DNA of 64,000 bases from Actinomycetes bacterium (GCA_023431405.1 JAEYVZ010000021.1:15640-79639), one strand, 5' to 3'; positions 1 through 10,192 are shown, counted from the first letter of the stretch. A program made the numbers and translations. The notes: a model not told the origin generated them from the letters alone.

Positions 1-1092
1 GCCGCGCCCGTGACGGAGCGTCAGGCCCGCGATCACCCCGCGTGCGTCGGGATCGAGGATGGGCGTGCGCTCCCCCGCGAAGTACGGCAGCACGAGAAGT
101 CCCTGCGCTCCCGGTCCCGACCGCTCGGCCTCCCCGAGAAGGGTCGGATAGTCGGATGCCGTCAGGTCTTTCAGCCAGGCGGTCAGCGCGCCGGAGGTCG
201 CCAGCCCCCCCGCCAGGTTGCGCGTGCCGGCGAAGGCGCCGACGGTCGTCCACATCGACGGCGTCCGCAGCGTCTGCTCACCGGTGGCGATGAGGAACAT
301 GGTGCTGCCGTACATGAGCATGAGGTCGCCGGGTTCGTGGGCGCCGACGCTCACCGCCTCCGTCCACGCGTCGATCGTGCCGGCGATGACGGGGGTGCCC
401 GCAGGGATGCCGGTGACGGCGGCCGCCTCGTCGGTGACCGCGCCGGCGACCTCGCCCGCCCAGCGCAGCGACGGCTGCTCGATGCCGTCGGCATACCGTC
501 GCCAATGACCGTCGTGCCAGGCGGCGGCATCGATGTCATAGAGGGGGGTGCTCTGGCTGGCCGACTGGTGGTCGAGCACGTACGCACCCGTGAGCTTGCG
601 GGCGAGCCAGGACGCGGGCATGAAGAGGCGGCGCGCGCGCCGGTAGGCCTCCGGCTCCTCGTCGGCGATCCAGGCGATCTTGGGCCCGGCGGCTTGCGAC
701 GACAGCGCCGATCCGCCCACGCGCACGATCTCGTCGGCGCCGATCTCCGCGGTCATCCGCTCGATCTGGCGGCGGGCACGCGTGTCGACGCCGTAGAGGA
801 TCGCCGGACGCACCGGACGATCGTGGTCGTCGGCGAGGAGGACGCACGGCCCCATTCCGCTCACCCCGATGCCGGAGAGCCGGATGTCGTCGCGGGCGGC
901 CAGCAGCTCCTGGGCGATCGACACGAACTCGTCCCACCACAGATCGCCGTCCATCTCGACCCACCCGGGGGCGGGACGCGACACGTCATGGCTGCGGGTG
1001 GCGGAGGCGAGCACCTCACCGGTCGAGGCGACGAGCACCCCCTTGGTGCTCGCGGTGCCGACGTCGACGCCGAGCGTGCACAGCTGGGACAC
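1..1092 (-). CDS. FGGY-family carbohydrate kinase (C-terminus beyond window)
   Basis: Predicted ATP-dependent sugar kinase of the FGGY (xylulokinase/ribulokinase/gluconokinase) family, acting in the cytoplasm. The frame opens with the phosphate-binding motif GVDVGTASTKGVL just after the start and stays open for 364 codons to the window edge, so the C-terminal ATPase part is missing. The GTG at 1092 is the likely start; a nearby ATG at 1097 is out of frame. A perfect palindrome (1186-1197) lies about 100 bp upstream and is shared with other genes of the locus, so the kinase probably belongs to the same LacI regulon. Given GH172/GH183-type neighbours, a ketopentose such as D-ribulose (from D-arabinose) is a plausible substrate, but FGGY specificity cannot be read from sequence alone. 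Confidence 0.85.
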   Translation of the reverse strand, partial: MSQLCTLGVDVGTASTKGVLVASTGEVLASATRSHDVSRPAPGWVEMDGDLWWDEFVSIAQELLAARDDIRLSGIGVSGMGPCVLLADDHDRPVRPAILYGVDTRARRQIERMTAEIGADEIVRVGGSALSSQAAGPKIAWIADEEPEAYRRARRLFMPASWLARKLTGAYVLDHQSASQSTPLYDIDAAAWHDGHWRRYADGIEQPSLRWAGEVAGAVTDEAAAVTGIPAGTPVIAGTIDAWTEAVSVGAHEPGDLMLMYGSTMFLIATGEQTLRTPSMWTTVGAFAGTRNLAGGLATSGALTAWLKDLTASDYPTLLGEAERSGPGAQGLLVLPYFAGERTPILDPDARGVIAGLTLRHGRG

Positions 1093-1185
1093 GGCATCCT
1101 CCTCGATCCGTCGTGTCGTGAGCAGGGGCTCGGCGCTGCGGCCTCGACCCGTCCACCTCTCCGTGAACTTCACGCAACTCTAAAC

Positions 1186-1197
1186 GAAATCGATTTC
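1186..1197. promoter_or_regulatory. LacI-type operator, copy 1 (kinase promoter)
   Basis: The perfect 12-bp palindrome GAAATCGATTTC lies 94-105 bp upstream of the kinase GTG and downstream of the LacI gene's stop. The central CG and dyad symmetry are typical of LacI-family operators. Three further near-identical copies occur at 2300, 10181 and 11454, each upstream of a gene in the same locus. The assignment to the LacI protein encoded at 1248-2237 is inferred from this co-location. Confidence 0.75.
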
Positions 1198-1247
1198 ATG
1201 TTCAACCGTGCGAAAACGCTCCCAGTATGAAACCGAGGGGAACGCGG

Positions 1248-2237
1248 TCAGCTGCTCGACATCGGGCGCGCCGGCTGCACCTCGTTGCGCAGCACCACGG
1301 TGCGAGCCGGCTGGTCGTCGCCCGCGATGCGCTCGAGGAGCATCTTGGCGGCGGTGACGCCCATGTGCCGCGCCGGCAGCCGGACGACCGTCACCGCGGT
1401 GGGAGACAGGGTCGTGAAAGGAAGCGAGCCGACGACGGCGACGCCGATCTTGGGAGGGGTGAGGCCGTGCTCGGTGAGCACCTGGATGGCGCCGACGCCC
1501 AGCAGGTTGTTCGCCGCGACGATCGCATCCGGCGGCTCCGGCAGGGAGAGCAGCTCCTCGGTCACCTCGCGCCCCCCGTCGACGCGGAAGCTCGAGTAGC
1601 GCAACAGCTCATCGGGATCGGCATCGGGGAAGTTCCGCGCGATGACGGCGCGCCAGCCCTGCGCGCGCTCGTACGCGGTCTCGATGTCTTGCGGCCCTGT
1701 GATGCACGCGATCCGCCGGTAGCCGGCCTGCACGAGGTTCTCGGTCGCGGCCTGTCCTGCCGTGCGGTTGGCCATCACCACACCGTCGATGTCGTAGCCG
1801 GTGCCCCGGTCGACGGCCACGATCGGGCGGCCGGCCGCCACCAGGCCGTCGAGGTTGGTGTGGTCGCTCGCCGCGGCGAGGATGACCCCGGCCATGTGCT
1901 CGGAGATCGCGATCTGCAGGTAGGTCGCCTCCTTCTCCACCTGGGAGTCGGTGTTGCACAGCACGACGGAGTAGCCCGCCTTCTGTGCGACGTCTTCGAC
2001 CCCGCGCGCGAGCTCCGTGAAGTAGGGGTTCTCGATGTCGGGGATGACGAGGGCGATCACCTCGGACTCCTGCTTGCGCAGGGTGCGCGCCGTGCGGTTG
2101 GGCGTGAACTTCAGCTGGCGCGCAGCCTCGCGCACCGCCTGGGTCTTCTCGTCGGAGACGCCCATGCCGTTGAAGACCCGGGACACCGTCGCGGGAGACA
2201 CTCCCGCGAGCCGCGCCACCTCGTAAATCGTGGCCAT
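1248..2237 (-). CDS. LacI-family transcriptional regulator
   Basis: A 329-residue LacI/GalR repressor. The N-terminal helix-turn-helix begins MATIYEVARLAGVSPATVSR (residues 1-20), followed by a hinge and a periplasmic-binding-protein-like effector domain (ALVIPDIENPYF, then the ligand-binding fold to the C-terminus). Residue count fits the family. The ATG at 2237 puts the HTH at the very N-terminus; an ATG three codons upstream (2246) is an alternative. It is divergent from the GH172 gene, with an operator at 2300-2311 between them that could serve both promoters. It most likely represses the GH172/DUF4185 genes, the ABC importer and the kinase until a sugar (D-arabinose or a derivative is my guess) binds. 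Confidence 0.93.
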   Translation of the reverse strand: MATIYEVARLAGVSPATVSRVFNGMGVSDEKTQAVREAARQLKFTPNRTARTLRKQESEVIALVIPDIENPYFTELARGVEDVAQKAGYSVVLCNTDSQVEKEATYLQIAISEHMAGVILAAASDHTNLDGLVAAGRPIVAVDRGTGYDIDGVVMANRTAGQAATENLVQAGYRRIACITGPQDIETAYERAQGWRAVIARNFPDADPDELLRYSSFRVDGGREVTEELLSLPEPPDAIVAANNLLGVGAIQVLTEHGLTPPKIGVAVVGSLPFTTLSPTAVTVVRLPARHMGVTAAKMLLERIAGDDQPARTVVLRNEVQPARPMSSS

Positions 2238-2299
2238 CCCACCCATCCGCACTGCGCCGGCGCGCATTGACATTGCCGGTGAGGCAACAATACAGTGTT

Positions 2300-2311
2300 G
2301 AAATCGATTCC
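2300..2311. promoter_or_regulatory. LacI-type operator, copy 2 (lacI/GH172 divergent region)
   Basis: GAAATCGATTCC, differing from the perfect palindrome at one base, sits in the 148-bp region between the divergent LacI and GH172 genes. It is 63 bp upstream of the LacI ATG and 75 bp upstream of the GH172 ATG, so it could give autoregulation plus control of the hydrolase genes. It shares the flanking CAG seen at copies 3 and 4. Confidence 0.75.
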
Positions 2312-2385
2312 AGAAGATTGCGGTTCTCGCGATCGGAATGACGGACTCCTCACTGGTTACCGCGCGACAAGGATGTAGCACTGCC

Positions 2386-3522
<1,137 letters not shown>

Positions 3523-3546
3523 CCGCGCGAGCGATGATCGGCCGTC

Positions 3547-4725
3547 ATGAGCATGCGCCGCACCGCCGTTGCCCTCGCCGTGACGGCGACCGCCGCCTTG
3601 GCAGGCTGCACGGCGGGTCCGTCGCCCGATTTCCCTGAGCCGCTCCCGGGTGCGGCGCTCCAGGCGCGCGTGGCAGACACCGCCACGACGATCGGCGTCT
3701 CCGACGGCGATCTCTGGCCGAGCTGCTGGTCGGACGATGACGCTCTCTACGCCGCGAACGGCGACGGCGCCGGATTCGGCGACACCTTCTTCGACATCGC
3801 CGTCAATCGCCTGACCGGCGCGCCCATCGAGGCAGACGGCATCGACGGCGAGTTCCTCGCGGGCGGCGACGAGGTCGGTCAGGTGTGGTCGGGGCCGGGA
3901 TTCACCCGCAAACCGACGGGCATGCTCTGCGTCGGCGGCTCCCTCTATCTCGCCGTGCAGGATCTCCGCGAAGACTTCAACGAGGCGCCCGCGGCGACCA
4001 TCGCCCGCAGCGACGACCATGGACGCACGTGGCAGTGGGACACCTCGACCCCGATGTTCGACGACCACGTGTTCACGACCATCTGGTTCGCGGACTACGG
4101 CCGTGACGCGGCTGGCGCTCCCGACGCGGACTACGCCTACGCATACGGCCTCGACGGCAACTGGCGCGACTCCTTCGACGACTCCGTCGCAGACCCCACG
4201 GAGCTGTTCCTGGCGCGGGTCCCCGTGGCATCCGTGCAGGATGCCGACACGTGGCAGTTCTACGCCGGCGACCCCGGTGACGCGAACGCGACGTGGACCG
4301 ACGACATCTCCGGCAAGAAGCCCGTGCTCGTCGACGACCGGCTCCGGCATCGCGACCAGGCCACCGGCGAGACCGGCCAGACGGTCGGGGCGAGCAACCT
4401 CACCGTGATCTCGCAGGGCGGTGTGACGCACCTGCCCCGACTCGACCGCTACATCTACACGTCCTGGACCGAGCTGACGTTCGAGTTCTACGAAGCGCCG
4501 AAGCCGTGGGGTCCGTGGACCCTCTTCCTGAGCGAGGACTTCGGCCCGTACCCCTGGACGGACGAACGCTACGGCGGATACGCCACCACGATCCCCTCCA
4601 AGTTCCTCTCCGACGACAACCGCAGCGCGTGGGTCCAGTCGAACATCTGCCCCTGTGCTCCGGCGGGGACCACGTCGTACTGGTTCGGGCTGCGCGAGCT
4701 GTCGCTGCACCCCACCGGGAACTGA
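3547..4725 (+). CDS. Lipoprotein, divergent DUF4185-like
   Basis: A 392-residue predicted lipoprotein: hydrophobic signal then lipobox LAGC with Cys21. The body has features of a beta-propeller carbohydrate enzyme: a DDHGRTW (Asp-box-like) stretch, and KPWGPWTLF and GYATTIPSKFL near the C-terminus. These echo the DUF4185/GH183 paralogues at 4796 and 10242 (GPW, SDDxGxxW), but overall similarity is visibly weaker, so family membership is tentative. It is 24 bp downstream of the GH172 gene and probably co-transcribed from the operator-controlled promoter. A role at the cell surface in polysaccharide binding or cleavage is inferred from location and context only. Confidence 0.75.
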   Translation: MSMRRTAVALAVTATAALAGCTAGPSPDFPEPLPGAALQARVADTATTIGVSDGDLWPSCWSDDDALYAANGDGAGFGDTFFDIAVNRLTGAPIEADGIDGEFLAGGDEVGQVWSGPGFTRKPTGMLCVGGSLYLAVQDLREDFNEAPAATIARSDDHGRTWQWDTSTPMFDDHVFTTIWFADYGRDAAGAPDADYAYAYGLDGNWRDSFDDSVADPTELFLARVPVASVQDADTWQFYAGDPGDANATWTDDISGKKPVLVDDRLRHRDQATGETGQTVGASNLTVISQGGVTHLPRLDRYIYTSWTELTFEFYEAPKPWGPWTLFLSEDFGPYPWTDERYGGYATTIPSKFLSDDNRSAWVQSNICPCAPAGTTSYWFGLRELSLHPTGN

Positions 4726-4795
4726 GGCATCACGACCAGCACACCCGAGCACGGCACCCATCACCCGGATGGGCCGACACCGGAAGGAGAGTGCG

Positions 4796-6328
4796 ATGAG
4801 GCACATCAGAAGATGGACAGGAGTGGCAGCGGTGGGAGGGATGATGCTCGCCGGCGCGCTCGCGACCGCAGCCGGCCCGGCGATGGCGACGGAGTCGCGC
4901 ACACCCGTGACGATCGTCGAGAAGCTCACCGGCCCCGATGCGCCCAACAACACGTGGGGACGTTGGGACATCAAGGGCACCGACCTCGGCATCATGTGGG
5001 ACAACGGTCAGGGCTCCGTGCTCACGGCATTCGGCGACACGTTCGGGAACGCGTGGACGGGGCCCGGCGGCGGCGCACCGCCCAACGGCCACTGGCGCAG
5101 CAACGTGCTGCTGCGCTCCAGCGACCGCGAGCTGGGCGACGGCATGCTCTTCGACAGCGCGCCGCAGACACCGGCGGGTGCCGCGAAGGAGCTCATCCCG
5201 TCGAAGAAGATCAACGGCGACGAGATGACGACCATCCCGACGGCGGGGATCGCGATCGGGACACGTCAGTACATGTCCTTCATGTCGGTGCGCCAGTGGG
5301 GTGAGCCCGGATTCTGGGACACCAATCATGCGGGCATCGCCTACTCCGACGACAACGGCGAGAACTGGACCGTCTCCGACACCCGCTGGCAGAACACCGC
5401 CGCCGGCGACGACCCGTTCCAGATGCAGGCATACGTGCGCGACGGCGGGTTCGTCTACGTCTTCGGCACGCAGAACGGAAGGAACGGCCCGGCATCCCTG
5501 GCGCGCGTGCCCGAGCGCAAGCTTCTCGACAAGGCGGCCTATCGATACTGGGACGGCCGCTCGTGGAGCAAGCGCGAAGCAGACGCGACACCGGTCGTGG
5601 ACGCGCCTGTGAGCGAGCTCTCGGTGCACTACGACGCATTCAGCAAGCGCTTCCTCCTGATGACGCTGTCCGGCGAGGACATCGTCATGCGCACCGCCAA
5701 GAAGCCGCAGGGGCCGTGGTCGGCGCCGCAGACGGTCGCCAGCTCCGCGGACTACCCGGGGCTGTACGGCGGCTACGTCCACCCGTGGAGCCGGGATGGC
5801 GTCATCTACTTCGCGATGTCGCAGTGGAGCCCGTACAACGTCTACCTGATGCGCATGCAGATCGATCGCGATGGTCGCATCGTCAATCCGAACCTCGTGA
5901 GCAATCCGAGCTTCGAGCGCGGTGACGCGATCGGCGACGGCACGGGCGGAACGTGGGCGTGCAGCCCGAACTGCGGCATCGACACCGCCCCGGCGAGCGC
6001 CTTCTCGGGCGACCACAACGCGTTCGTTCGCTTCAACCAGGGGTGGCGGAACATCTGGCAGGACGTCGAGGTGCAGCAGCATACGAAGTACCGTCTGACC
6101 GGCTGGGTACGGACGTCCGTCAACAGTGACGCCGGCTTCTTCGGGGCGCGCACGACCTCGGGCGATGTGATCGCCGAAGCCCACTTCGTCTCCGTGGGGC
6201 CGTGGACCAAGCTCACTGTCGACTTCGACAGCGGGTCTCGCGACGCCGTGCAGGTCTTCGCCGGAGTCTGGACCAACAGCGGCGACATCTGGGTGCAGCT
6301 CGATGACGTGGCGCTGATCCGCCGCTGA
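4796..6328 (+). CDS. Secreted DUF4185 (GH183-type) protein with C-terminal carbohydrate-binding-like module
   Basis: A 510-residue exported protein. The signal peptide ends near AGPAMA-TES (about residue 31). The DUF4185 domain (about 35-360) carries GTDLGIM, FGDTFGNAW, MSVRQWGEPGFW and SDDNGENW. A segment starting NPNLVSNPSFERG opens a C-terminal beta-sandwich typical of CBM4/9-like modules. DUF4185 includes the endo-D-arabinanases now called GH183. The ATG at 4796 follows GGAAGGAGAG and precedes a clean signal peptide. It is a paralogue of the lipoprotein at 10242 in every DUF4185 block listed, but only this copy has the extra module, suggesting it is released to attack polymer while the other stays tethered. 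Confidence 0.87.
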   Translation: MRHIRRWTGVAAVGGMMLAGALATAAGPAMATESRTPVTIVEKLTGPDAPNNTWGRWDIKGTDLGIMWDNGQGSVLTAFGDTFGNAWTGPGGGAPPNGHWRSNVLLRSSDRELGDGMLFDSAPQTPAGAAKELIPSKKINGDEMTTIPTAGIAIGTRQYMSFMSVRQWGEPGFWDTNHAGIAYSDDNGENWTVSDTRWQNTAAGDDPFQMQAYVRDGGFVYVFGTQNGRNGPASLARVPERKLLDKAAYRYWDGRSWSKREADATPVVDAPVSELSVHYDAFSKRFLLMTLSGEDIVMRTAKKPQGPWSAPQTVASSADYPGLYGGYVHPWSRDGVIYFAMSQWSPYNVYLMRMQIDRDGRIVNPNLVSNPSFERGDAIGDGTGGTWACSPNCGIDTAPASAFSGDHNAFVRFNQGWRNIWQDVEVQQHTKYRLTGWVRTSVNSDAGFFGARTTSGDVIAEAHFVSVGPWTKLTVDFDSGSRDAVQVFAGVWTNSGDIWVQLDDVALIRR

Positions 6329-6349
6329 GGTCCCCACGGGGGCCGATTC

Positions 6350-6402
6350 GACACGGCATCCGCCGCCCGCTCCACCTGGGGGACGGGCGGCGGACCTGTG
6401 TC
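6350..6402 (+). terminator. Strong hairpin after the GH172/DUF4185 genes
   Basis: Inverted repeat with perfect 11-bp GC arms (6359-6369 and 6384-6394, TCCGCCGCCCG and its complement), extended by outer GACAC/GTGTC pairs. It lies 22 bp after the DUF4185 stop. There is no U-tract, which is usual for actinobacterial terminators. Confidence 0.55.
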
Positions 6403-6528
6403 GGCACCCTGCGCGCGTTCCCTCAGGTGGGCTCAGTGGACGGGTTAGGATGCTTTCACGCCTGCTCTTGTATGCGCAGTCGTTCAGACCTACGACGCAT
6501 ACGGGACGCATCGGCAGAGAGGATCCTC

Positions 6529-6753
6529 ATGAACCCCACACCCCTCACGTTCCTCGTGTTCGCGCTCCTGCTCGTGCCCATCGCGCTCGCGCTGACGGCT
6601 CTCGTGTCGCTCCTCCGGCACCGAACGATGCTGTCGTCGACAGCCGTCGCGGTGTGGGCACTCACGGTCCTGCTCTTCCCGGTGCTGGGAGCGATCGTCT
6701 GGTTCGCTCTGGGAAGGCCCCGTGGCGCCGGGAGCCCGCTCCGAGAGGACTGA
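6529..6753 (+). CDS. Small PLDc_N-type membrane protein
   Basis: A 74-residue protein with two membrane segments (about 7-28 and 38-60) joined by a short basic loop and ending in a charged tail. The second segment, VLLFPVLGAIVWFALGRPRG, matches the short PLDc_N (phospholipase D N-terminal, cardiolipin-synthase-type) membrane module found as a stand-alone protein in many actinobacteria. AGAGAGGA lies 6 bases before the ATG at 6529. It stands alone between the hydrolase genes and the convergent ABC operon; its function is unknown. Confidence 0.75.
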   Translation: MNPTPLTFLVFALLLVPIALALTALVSLLRHRTMLSSTAVAVWALTVLLFPVLGAIVWFALGRPRGAGSPLRED

Positions 6754-6794
6754 CGCGCGACCGCCACGACGGAACGGAGGGTGCGGTGGCGCGA

Positions 6795-7616
6795 CTACTT
6801 CATGCCGGCGATGCGCACCCCGTTGACGATGTAGCGCTGGAAGATCAGCACCAGCAGGATCGTCGGGAGCGCGGCCAGAGCCGAACCGGCCATGAGCAGT
6901 CCCCACTCGTTGCCGCGATCGGAGCGGAAATTCGCGAGGTACTGCATGATCTGCTGCAGGCCCGGGTCCTGGATAGTCAGGATCGGCCAGACGTACGCGT
7001 TCCAGTACGCGAGAAACGACCCGACTCCGACGACGACGAAGGGCCCTTGCGACTGCGGCAGGAAGATCGTCCAGAAGATCTTCCAACGGCTCGCACCGTC
7101 GATGAGCGCCGCCTCCTCCATCGCTACCGGGGTGTTCAGGTAGAACTGCCGGATGAAGAACATCTGAGCCGCCGAGGCCGCGCCCGGGATGATGAGCACC
7201 GCCAGGGTGTTGAGCATCTGCAGGTTCGAGACGACCACGAAAGAGGTGAGGAGGATCGCCATCCCCGGAACGAACATAGGCGTGATGCAGTACGCCCACC
7301 ACAGCCGCTTGCCACGGAAGTCGAGGCGAGCGAATGCGTAGGCGGCGAACGAGTTGATCGTGAGGCTCAGCACCGTGAAGATCACGGCGCCGATGAAGGT
7401 GATGGCCATCGCCTGCATGAAGGCGGGATCCTGAAGGATCTGAAGGTAGTTCTCCCAGATCCAGACGTCGGGGAAGAACTGGAACGGCGTGCGCAGCACC
7501 TCGCTCTTGCCCTTGAAGCCGGCGATGAGCATCCAGGCGAGCGGAAGCATGGTGCTGACCACGATGAGGGCGGCGAGCACCCACTTGGCGATGCGGCGGC
7601 CGAGCGGCTCTCTCAT
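6795..7616 (-). CDS. Carbohydrate ABC transporter permease (MalG/LacG type)
   Basis: A 273-residue inner-membrane permease of the CUT1 family with about six membrane spans. The cytoplasmic EAA loop is visible as EAALIDGASRWKIF, followed by the FLP turn that contacts the ATPase. It is last in the operon SBP (8712-10046), permease (7635-8630), this permease. No ATPase is encoded in the window, so a shared MsiK-like ATPase is probable, as is usual for actinobacterial CUT1 systems. The substrate is inferred from the neighbours as D-arabino-oligosaccharide. Confidence 0.92.
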   Translation of the reverse strand: MREPLGRRIAKWVLAALIVVSTMLPLAWMLIAGFKGKSEVLRTPFQFFPDVWIWENYLQILQDPAFMQAMAITFIGAVIFTVLSLTINSFAAYAFARLDFRGKRLWWAYCITPMFVPGMAILLTSFVVVSNLQMLNTLAVLIIPGAASAAQMFFIRQFYLNTPVAMEEAALIDGASRWKIFWTIFLPQSQGPFVVVGVGSFLAYWNAYVWPILTIQDPGLQQIMQYLANFRSDRGNEWGLLMAGSALAALPTILLVLIFQRYIVNGVRIAGMK

Positions 7617-7634
7617 GTCGGTATGTCCTGATTC

Positions 7635-8630
7635 TCAGCCGTCGATGGCTTTGTCGGAGTTGATGAGCTTGAAGATGAGCACGCTCACGGTGCCCAAGAC
7701 GAAGAAGAGGATGAGCGCCGCGGTGAGCGAGAAGCTTGTCGCGTACGGGGTCGGGTCCTTGAACGTGTTGAAGATGAACAGGTTCGGGGTCATCGTCGCG
7801 TTGGTCGGCCCACCGCCGGTCATGATGAGCGGAAGCTCGAACTGCTGCAGCGCGCCGATGGTGGCCGTGACCAAGAGGTAGAGCAGCACGTTCTTCATCA
7901 GCGGGATCGTGATGAAGAACGTGCGCTGGAAGTAGTTGGCCCCTTCGAGCTGGGCTGCTTCGTAGTAGCTCTCCGGGATGTCGTACATCCCCGCGAGCAT
8001 GATGAGGGTCGTGATGCCGAAGGCGAGCCAGATCCCCGGCACCGAGATGGCGGGAAGGGCAAGGTCGGGGTTCGAGAGGAACGCGTAGGGACCGAGGCCG
8101 ACGAAGCTGAGCAGCCAGTTCACGATTCCGCCGTCGGAGCGGTACATGAACACGAAGATGATCGACGCGACGACTGCGGAGACCACCGTCGGGATGTAGA
8201 CGGTCGTCTTGAGCAGGCCAGCCAGTCTGACCCCGACGGTGCGGATGAAGCTCGCGATGAGGAACGCGATGACGAGCATGATCGGCACGACATAGATGGC
8301 GTACTGCGCGCCGATCCACAGGGCGTGCCAGAACTTCGGGTCCTCGAGCACGTACCGGTAGAACTGCAGCCCGACGAACTCGGGGTCGGTGTAGAAGCTG
8401 ATCTCGAAGGTCGACAGGTAGAACGAGTACACCAGCGGCCAGAAGACGAAGATCCCGAGGAGGATGACCATCGGGGCGATCATCAGGTACGCCGTGCGGT
8501 TGTCCATGAGGTGCTTGGCGACTCGCACCTGCTCGCGGCGGCGCCGTCGACGCGATCGCTCGGGTGCGACGGGCTCGAGGACGATCGCCTCGGTCGCACC
8601 GTGGGTCGTCCTCTGCGGCGACATGGTCAT
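7635..8630 (-). CDS. Carbohydrate ABC transporter permease (MalF type)
   Basis: A 331-residue CUT1 permease with an extended basic cytoplasmic N-terminus (PERSRRRRRREQ) before about six membrane spans. The EAA loop reads EAAQLEGANYFQRTF. The ATG at 8630 is preceded by AGGAGCTGAC; a second ATG two codons in is less well placed. It partners the permease at 6795-7616, 18 bp downstream. A perfect 14-bp hairpin (8673-8708) separates it from the upstream binding-protein gene. Confidence 0.92.
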   Translation of the reverse strand: MTMSPQRTTHGATEAIVLEPVAPERSRRRRRREQVRVAKHLMDNRTAYLMIAPMVILLGIFVFWPLVYSFYLSTFEISFYTDPEFVGLQFYRYVLEDPKFWHALWIGAQYAIYVVPIMLVIAFLIASFIRTVGVRLAGLLKTTVYIPTVVSAVVASIIFVFMYRSDGGIVNWLLSFVGLGPYAFLSNPDLALPAISVPGIWLAFGITTLIMLAGMYDIPESYYEAAQLEGANYFQRTFFITIPLMKNVLLYLLVTATIGALQQFELPLIMTGGGPTNATMTPNLFIFNTFKDPTPYATSFSLTAALILFFVLGTVSVLIFKLINSDKAIDG

Positions 8631-8672
8631 GTCAGCTCCTTCATCTTCCGGCGACGATGCCGGGCGCGTGGC

Positions 8673-8708
8673 GACGGCGCCCGGGTCGATGAGGACCCGG
8701 GCGCCGTC
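8673..8708 (-). terminator. Intercistronic hairpin between SBP and permease genes
   Basis: Perfect 14-bp inverted repeat (8673-8686 and 8695-8708, GACGGCGCCCGGGT and complement) with an 8-base loop, in the 81-bp gap after the binding-protein stop. It could be a partial terminator or a 3' stabiliser raising binding protein over permease. Equivalent hairpins occur in the two other sugar ABC operons of this window. Confidence 0.65.
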
Positions 8709-8711
8709 CGT

Positions 8712-10046
8712 TCAGTTGCCGGGGGCCGTGCCGGCCAGCTTCTGCTTCTCGATGATGCCCTGGATCGCGGCCTGTGCTTCGTTGAGCGACGCGTCGATGT
8801 CGCCTCCGCGCATGGCCTTCTCGATCGCCGTGGCGAAAGCGAGGCTGACGTCCCAGGGGTAGGCGGGCTCGCCCTTGGCGTGGGCGACGATCTCCTCCGA
8901 GATGATCTTCATGTACGGGTTGGAGGACGCTTCTTCGTCGGCGGCGAGAGCCTCGTCGACGCTGGTGCGCGCGGCGTACTTGGAGAATCCGCTGGCGGCG
9001 AAGAAGTCGACCATGCGCTGCGGGTCGTCGGCGATCAGGTAGTCCACGAACTCCGCAGCTGCCTCGCCCACCTTCGTCTTCGAGTCGATCGTGAGCGTCC
9101 ATCCGCCGAGCGTCGCCGTCGGGCGAGTGGCGTCGCCGTCGAATGACGGGAAGGGCGCCACCGCGAAGTTCTCGTTGACGTTCTTCCAGTCGGGGTTGCC
9201 GGCGAGCTGACCGAGCGCCCACGACCCGCACGCGCTCATGGCGACGGTCCCCTCACCGAAGAAGGAGCAGTCCGCGTAGCCGTAGGTCGCCTCCTGCGGC
9301 ATGAGCTTCTCGGTGTAGAGCGTCTGGTAGAACTCGGCCAGGGTCTTGTATGCGGGGTCGGTCGCGTCGGGTGTCGACCAGTCGCCGCGCAACGGGAGGT
9401 CTCCTGCGGTGTTGTACTGCAGGCCCCATGACGACCAGCCCAGGTCCGGGGCCGTCTGAGCGATGTTCATGCCCTTGACCTTGCCGCTGGTGAGCGTGCG
9501 GGCGTCTTCGATCAGTTCGTCCCAGGTGGTGGGGGGCGCATCGATGCCGGCCTTCTCGAACAGGTCGGTGCGGTAGAACAGCACCGTCGAGGGCTCGACC
9601 AGAAGCGGATAGCCGTAGACGCCGCCATCGACCGTCACGAACTCCTTGACATTGGCTTTGATGTCATCGAAGTCCTCGGCATCCATGAGCTGGGTCAGGT
9701 CGGCGAGCTGGCCGTTCGCCTGCATCGGCTTCACATTGCCGTAGTTGGTGGTCTTGACGTCCGGAGCCTTGCCGGCAGCCTGCGCGGCCTTGAGCTTCTG
9801 GTCCCAGGTATCGGCGGGAACGACGACGTATTCGACCTGCACCTTGTCCTGCGACTTGTTGAACGCCTCGATGTTCTTCTTGAACCAGGCCTGCTGGTAG
9901 TCCTCGAACTTCTGCTGCCAGAAGATGACCTTGGTCTTGCCTTCGGGTGTGGTCGGCGCCGCGCCGCCGGAGCAGCCTGCCAGCAGCGCGCCCGCTGCTG
10001 CCACGGCGACCACGGTGAGCGCCAGCCTGCGGTTTGTCTTGTGCAT
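8712..10046 (-). CDS. Extracellular sugar-binding lipoprotein (ABC transporter)
   Basis: A 444-residue family-1 solute-binding protein. It has a lipobox LLAGC (Cys25) after a signal peptide, then KVIFWQQKFEDYQQAWF typical of CUT1 oligosaccharide binders. It captures substrate outside the membrane for the two permeases downstream on the same strand. The upstream region holds a perfect LacI-type palindrome at 10181-10192, 135 bp before the start, so the importer is expected to be induced with the GH172 and DUF4185 genes. Substrate inferred: oligosaccharides released by the tethered and secreted DUF4185 proteins. Confidence 0.93.
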   Translation of the reverse strand: MHKTNRRLALTVVAVAAAGALLAGCSGGAAPTTPEGKTKVIFWQQKFEDYQQAWFKKNIEAFNKSQDKVQVEYVVVPADTWDQKLKAAQAAGKAPDVKTTNYGNVKPMQANGQLADLTQLMDAEDFDDIKANVKEFVTVDGGVYGYPLLVEPSTVLFYRTDLFEKAGIDAPPTTWDELIEDARTLTSGKVKGMNIAQTAPDLGWSSWGLQYNTAGDLPLRGDWSTPDATDPAYKTLAEFYQTLYTEKLMPQEATYGYADCSFFGEGTVAMSACGSWALGQLAGNPDWKNVNENFAVAPFPSFDGDATRPTATLGGWTLTIDSKTKVGEAAAEFVDYLIADDPQRMVDFFAASGFSKYAARTSVDEALAADEEASSNPYMKIISEEIVAHAKGEPAYPWDVSLAFATAIEKAMRGGDIDASLNEAQAAIQGIIEKQKLAGTAPGN

Positions 10047-10180
10047 TCGTCCCTCCTCAGGAACCTCGACTCATCAGTGAGCCGGTGCTATGGGCGGCTG
10101 GGTGCCGCGGGTGCCTCGGGACCGCGATGCTCGGGCCGCTCCCGAATCGCCGTTGATCCCCACACTTGGGGAGGTTACGC

Positions 10181-10192
10181 GAAATCGATTTC
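10181..10192. promoter_or_regulatory. LacI-type operator, copy 3 (ABC importer promoter)
   Basis: Perfect palindrome GAAATCGATTTC followed by AG, in the 195-bp gap between the binding-protein start (10046) and the end of the DUF4185 gene (10242). It matches the copies at 1186, 2300 and 11454. Confidence 0.77.

Noticed and set aside
4730..6511. Long minus-strand frame opposite the secreted DUF4185 gene
   Set aside because: Arg/Val/Asp/His-rich translation without domains, opposite a gene with signal peptide and family motifs.
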